From: Platynereis dumerilii
Lineage: Eukaryota > Annelida > Polychaeta > Phyllodocida > Nereididae
Length of the DNA: 64,000 bases
Reading direction: 5' to 3'
Assembly (NCBI GenBank): GCA_026936325.1
Contig: JAPTHN010000011.1
Span: forward strand, 21,802,501-21,866,500
Both the position numbers and the translations under genes were made by a program. Within the stretch, counting starts at the first letter, position 1, and each line of letters starts with the position of its first letter. Shown here piece by piece: positions 58,901-64,000 of this stretch. Below the pieces are notes generated by a model. That model saw only the letters and a program-made list of their open reading frames with translations, did no database searches and was not told the DNA's origin.

Positions 58901-61900
58901 TCTGCACATTCAGCCATGAACCAAAGATCTGCACAATGAGACATGAACCAAAGTTCTGCGCAATGAGATGGATCAAAGTTCTGCTCGAAGTTCTGCACAT
59001 TCAGCCATGAACCAAAGTGCTGCACATTGAGACATGAACCAAAGTTCTGCACAATGAGATGGATCAAAGTTCTGCACAAAGTTCTGCACATTCAGCCATG
59101 AACCAAAGATCTGCACAATGAGACATGAACCAAAGTTCTGCACAATCAGATGGACCAAAGTTCTGCATGAAGTTCTGCACATTGAGCCATGAACCAAAGT
59201 GCTGCACATTGAGACATTAACCAAAGGTCTGCCCAGTCAGGCATGAACTCAAGTTCTGCATATTGAGACATGAACCAAAGTTCTGCACAATCACATGGAC
59301 CAAAGTTCTGCACGAAGTTCTGCACATTCAGCCATGAACCAAAGATCTGCACAATGAGACATGAACCAAAGTTCTGCACAATGAGATGGATCAAAGTTCT
59401 GAGCGAAGTTCTGCACATTCAGCCATGAACCAAAGATCTGCACAATGAGATGGACCAAAGTTCTGCATGAAGTTCTGCACATTCAGCCATGAACCAAAGA
59501 TCTGCACAATGAGACATGAACCAAAGATCTGCACAATGAGACATGAACCAAAGATCTGCACATTGAGACATGAACCAAAGTTCTGCACAATGAGATGGAT
59601 CAAAGTTCTGCACAAAGTTCTGCACATTCAGCCATGAACCAAAGATCTGCACATTCAGCCATGAACCAAAGATCTGCACATTGAGACATGAACCAAAGTT
59701 CTGCACAATGAGATGGACCAAAGTTCTGCACAAAGTTCTGCACATTCAGCCATGAACCAAAGATCTGCACAATGAGACATGAACCAAAGTTCTGCACAAT
59801 GAGATGGACCAAAGTTCTGCACGAAGTTCTGCACATTCAGCCATGAACCAAAGATCTGCACAATGAGACATGAACCAAAGTTCTGCACAATGAGATGGAT
59901 CAAAGTTCTGCACGAAGTTCTGCACATTCAGCCATGAACCAAAGATCTGCACAATGAGACATGAACCAAAGATCTGCACAATCTGATGGACCAAAGTTCT
60001 ACACATTCAGCCATGAACCAAAGATCTGCACAATGAGACATGAACCAAAGTTCTGCACAATGAGATGGATCAAAGTTCTGCTCGAAGTTCTGCACATTCA
60101 GCCATGAACCAAAGTGCTGCACAATGAGACATGAACCAAAGTTCTGCACAATGAGATGGATCAAAGTTCTGCACAAAGTTCTGCACATTCAGCCATGAAC
60201 CAAAGATCTGCACAATGAGACATGAACCAAAGTTCTGCACAATGAGATGGACCAAAGTTCTGCACGAAGTTTTGCACATTCAGCCATGAACCAAAGATCT
60301 GCACAATGAGACATGAACCAAAGTTCTGCACAATCAGATGGACCAAAGTTCTGCATGAAGTTCTGCACATTCAGCCATGAACCAAAGTGCTGCACATTGA
60401 GACATTAACCAAAGTTCTGCCCAGTTAGGCATGAACTCAAGTTCTGCATATTGAGACATGAACCAAAGTTCTGCACAATCACATGGACCAAAGTTCTGCA
60501 CGAAGTTCTGCACATTCAGCCATGAACCAAAGATCTGCACAATGAGACATGAACCAAAGATCTGCACAATGAGATGGACCAAAGTTCTGCACGAAGTTCT
60601 GCACATTCAGCCATGAACCAAAGATCTGCACAATGAGACATGAACCAAAGTTCTGCACAATGAGATGGATCAAAGTTCTGCACAAAGTTCTGCACATTCA
60701 GCCATGAACCAAAGTGCTGCACATTGAGACATTAACCAAAGTTCTGCCCAGTTAGGCATGAACTCAAGTTCTGCATATTGAGACATGAACCAAAGTTCTG
60801 CACAAAGTTCTGCACATTCAGCCATGAACCAAAGATCTGCACAATGAGACATGAACCAAAGTTCTGCACAATGAGATGGACCAAAGTTCTGCACAAAGTT
60901 CTGCACATTCAGCCATGAACCAAAGATCTGCACAATGAGACATGAACCAAAGTTCTGCACAATGAGATGGATCAAAGTTCTGCACGAAGTTCTGCACATT
61001 CAGCCATGAACCAAAGATCTGCACAAGGAGACATGAACCAAAGATCTGCACAACCTGATGGACCAAAGTTCTGCACGAAGTTCTGCACATTCAGCCATGA
61101 ACCAAAGATCTGCACAATGAGACATGAACCAAAGTTCTGCACAATGAGATGGATCAAAGTTCTGCACAAAGTTCTGCACAAAGTTCTGCACATTCAGCCA
61201 TGAACCAAAGTGCTGCACATTGAGACATTAACCAAAGTTCTGCCCAGTTAGGCATGAACTCAAGTTCTGCATATTGAGACATGAACCAAAGTTCTGCACA
61301 ATCAGATGGACCAAAGTTCTGCATAAAGTTCAGCACATTCAGCCATGAACCAAAGATCTGCACAATGAGACATGAACCAAAGTTCTGCACAATGAGATGG
61401 ACCAAAGTTCTGCACGAAGTTCTGCACATTCAGCCATGAACCAAAGATCTGCAAAATGAGTCATGAACCAAAGTTCTGCACAATGAGATGGATCAAAGTT
61501 CTGCACATTCAGCCATGAACCAAAGATCTGCACAATGAGACATGAACCAAAGTTCTGCGCAATGAGATGGATCAAAGTTCTGCTCGAAGTTCTGCACATT
61601 CAGCCATGAACCAAAGTGCTGCACATTGAGACATGAACCAAAGTTCTGCACAATGAGATGGATCAAAGTTCTGCACAAAGTTCTGCACATTCAGCCATGA
61701 ACCAAAGATCTGCACAATGAGACATGAACCAAAGTTCTGCACAATCAGATGGACCAAAGTTCTTCATGAAGTTCTGCACATTGAGCCATGAACCAAAGTG
61801 CTGCACATTGAGACATTAACCAAAGGTCTGCCCAGTCAGGCATGAACTCAAGTTCTGCATATTGAGACATGAACCAAAGTTCTGCACAATCACATGGACC

Positions 61901-62990
61901 AAAGTTCTGCACGAAGTTCTGCACATTCAGCCATGAACCAAAGATCTGCACAATGAGACATGAACCAAAGTTCTGCACAATGAGATGGATCAAAGTTCTG
62001 AGCGAAGTTCTGCACATTCAGCCATGAACCAAAGATCTGCACAATGAGATGGACCAAAGTTCTGCATGAAGTTCTGCACATTCAGCCATGAACCAAAGAT
62101 CTGCACAATGAGACATGAACCAAAGATCTGCACAATGAGACATGAACCAAAGATCTGCACATTGAGACATGAACCAAAGTTCTGCACAATGAGATGGATC
62201 AAAGTTCTGCACAAAGTTCTGCACATTCAGCCATGAACCAAAGATCTGCACATTCAGCCATGAACCAAAGATCTGCACATTGAGACATGAACCAAAGTTC
62301 TGCACAATGAGATGGACCAAAGTTCTGCACAAAGTTCTGCACATTCAGCCATGAACCAAAGATCTGCACAATGAGACATGAACCAAAGTTCTGCACAATG
62401 AGATGGACCAAAGTTCTGCACGAAGTTCTGCACATTCAGCCATGAACCAAAGATCTGCACAATGAGACATGAACCAAAGTTCTGCACAATGAGATGGATC
62501 AAAGTTCTGCACGAAGTTCTGCACATTCAGCCATGAACCAAAGATCTGCACAATGAGACATGAACCAAAGATCTGCACAATCTGATGGACCAAAGTTCTA
62601 CACATTCAGCCATGAACCAAAGATCTGCACAATGAGACATGAACCAAAGTTCTGCACAATGAGATGGATCAAAGTTCTGCTCGAAGTTCTGCACATTCAG
62701 CCATGAACCAAAGTGCTGCACAATGAGACATGAACCAAAGTTCTGCACAATGAGATGGATCAAAGTTCTGCACAAAGTTCTGCACATTCAGCCATGAACC
62801 AAAGATCTGCACAATGAGACATGAACCAAAGTTCTGCACAATCAGATGGACCAAAGTTCTGCATGAAGTTCTGCACATTGAGCCATGAACCAAAGTGCTG
62901 CACATTGAGACATTAACCAAAGGTCTGCCCAGTCAGGCATGAACTCAAGTTCTGCATATTGAGACATGAACCAAAGTTCTGCACAATAAG
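49971..62990. repeat. Satellite super-units 2-6, about 2.6 kb each
   Basis: The same variant pattern returns at 49,970, 52,569, 55,197, 57,796 and 60,395, giving periods of 2,599, 2,628, 2,599 and 2,599 bp. Units of the 2,599 type are almost the same base for base. Unit 3 (52,570-55,197) is the 2,628-bp type with a different second half. The last unit loses register near 62,900-63,100, after which other 91-bp arrangements continue. Confidence 0.85.
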
Positions 62991-64000
62991 ATGGACCAAA
63001 GTTCTGCACGAAGCTCTGCAATTCAGCCATGAACCAAAGATCTGCACAATGAGACATAACCAAAGTTCTGCACAATGAGATGGATCAAAGTTCTGCACGA
63101 AGTTCTGCACATTCAGCCATGAACCAAAGATCTGCACAATGAGACATGAACCAAAGATCTGCACAATCTGATGGACCAAAGTTCTACACATTCAGCCATG
63201 AACCAAAGATCTGCACAATGAGACATGAACCAAAGTTCTGCACAATGAGATGGATCAAAGTTCTGCTCGAAGTTCTGCACATTCAGCCATGAACCAAAGT
63301 GCACATTGAGACATGAACCAAAGTTCTGCACAATGAGATGGACCAAAGTTCTGCACAAAGTTCTGCACATTCAGCCATGAACCAAAGATCTGCACAATGA
63401 GACATGAACCAAAGTTCTGCACAATGAGATGGACCAAAGTTCTGCACGAAGTTCTGCACATTCAGCCATGAACCAAAGATCTGCACAATGAGACATGAAC
63501 CAAAGTTCTGCACAATGAGATGGATCAAAGTTCTGCACGAAGTTCTGCACATTCAGCCATGAACCAAAGATCTGCACAATGAGACATGAACCAAAGATCT
63601 GCACAATCTGATGGACCAAAGTTCTACACATTCAGCCATGAACCAAAGATCTGCACAATGAGACATGAACCAAAGTTCTGCACAATGAGATGGATCAAAG
63701 TTCTGCTCGAAGTTCTGCACATTCAGCCATGAACCAAAGTGCTGCACAATGAGACATGAACCAAAGTTCTGCACAATGAGATGGATCAAAGTTCTGCACA
63801 AAGTTCTGCACATTCAGCCATGAACCAAAGATCTGCACAATGAGACATGAACCAAAGTTCTGCACAATCAGATGGACCAAAGTTCTGCATGAAGTTCTGC
63901 ACATTGAGCAATGAACCAAAGTGCTGCACATTGAGACATTAACCAAAGGTCTGCCCAGTCAGGCATGAACTCAAGTTCTGCATATTGAGACATGAACCAA

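Larger units (their letters stand above)
45515..64000. repeat. Hierarchical satellite DNA array, running off the window
   Basis: The whole stretch is built from the core CAAAGTTCTGCAC. Monomers are 27 bp (ACATGAACCAAAGTTCTGCA + CAATGAG), 19 bp (ATGGACCAAAGTTCTGCAC), 12 bp (GAAGTTCTGCAC) and 33 bp (the ATTCAGCC-led form). Together 27+19+12+33 make a 91-bp higher-order repeat. Many monomers carry AGATCT in place of AGTTCT, creating BglII sites. The array is not coding: 91 bp is not a multiple of three, so no frame stays open for more than about 150 codons on either strand. It could be a pericentromeric, subtelomeric or interstitial satellite. Confidence 0.97.

Noticed and set aside
44305-64000. 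Over a hundred overlapping minus-strand frames of 60-208 codons rich in Cys, Trp, Phe and Met
   Set aside because: They follow the 27-bp (nine-codon) satellite period in every frame and are broken by the 91-bp repeat, which is not a multiple of three. No start context, splice pattern or family motif supports them.
45515-64000. CRISPR-like array of short direct repeats
   Set aside because: There are no unique spacers; repeats abut each other, vary in length and lie in animal DNA with no cas genes.

Overview
The window is animal nuclear DNA: AT-rich, with a 20-exon spliced gene, an APE-type LINE, tRNA-derived SINEs, several TIR transposons and a long satellite array. Gene content and repeat types suit a marine invertebrate, with an echinoderm or another invertebrate deuterostome most plausible. 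The species cannot be fixed from the sequence alone. Nothing looks bacterial, and there is no operon, CRISPR array or functional rRNA or tRNA gene.

Left part (1-15,600) is a repeat graveyard. It holds decayed, intron-containing copies of one multi-exon gene-like repeat that I recognise from other invertebrate genomes but cannot name. Mixed in are a broken Tc1/mariner transposase, at least six copies or pieces of a 200-bp tRNA-like SINE, a 1.28-kb mariner-like element without transposase, a 5'-truncated LINE tail, two short Ty3/Gypsy fossil fragments and a near-identical 442-bp tandem duplication. Nested insertions and shared SINE copies give a relative order of events.

Middle part (about 15,600-28,350, minus strand) is the one clear host gene, CLASRP (CLK4-associating serine/arginine-rich protein, also SFRS16/SWAP2). 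I followed 20 coding exons with consistent splice sites and phase through to the stop, giving 784 residues. A non-coding first exon carries a five-codon upstream ORF, and a TATA-like box lies upstream of it. The introns hold at least three small TIR elements and a LINE 3' end. Exon 15 has two overlapping donors 4 nt apart, and only one keeps the frame.

Right-middle part (30,100-41,680) is an array of three diverged ~2-kb units. The first is split by a minus-strand LINE of about 5.26 kb with both reading frames uninterrupted. Its ORF1 and ORF2 lie in the same frame with one UAA between them. Two long inverted repeats follow (40.5-40.97 kb and 43.0-43.5 kb).

Right part (44,300-64,000, running off the window) is a hierarchical satellite: a 12-13 bp core, 12/19/27/33-bp monomers, a 91-bp higher-order repeat and 2,599/2,628-bp super-units, with a diverged left flank. 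Its many short minus-strand reading frames are a by-product of the 27-bp period and are not annotated as genes.
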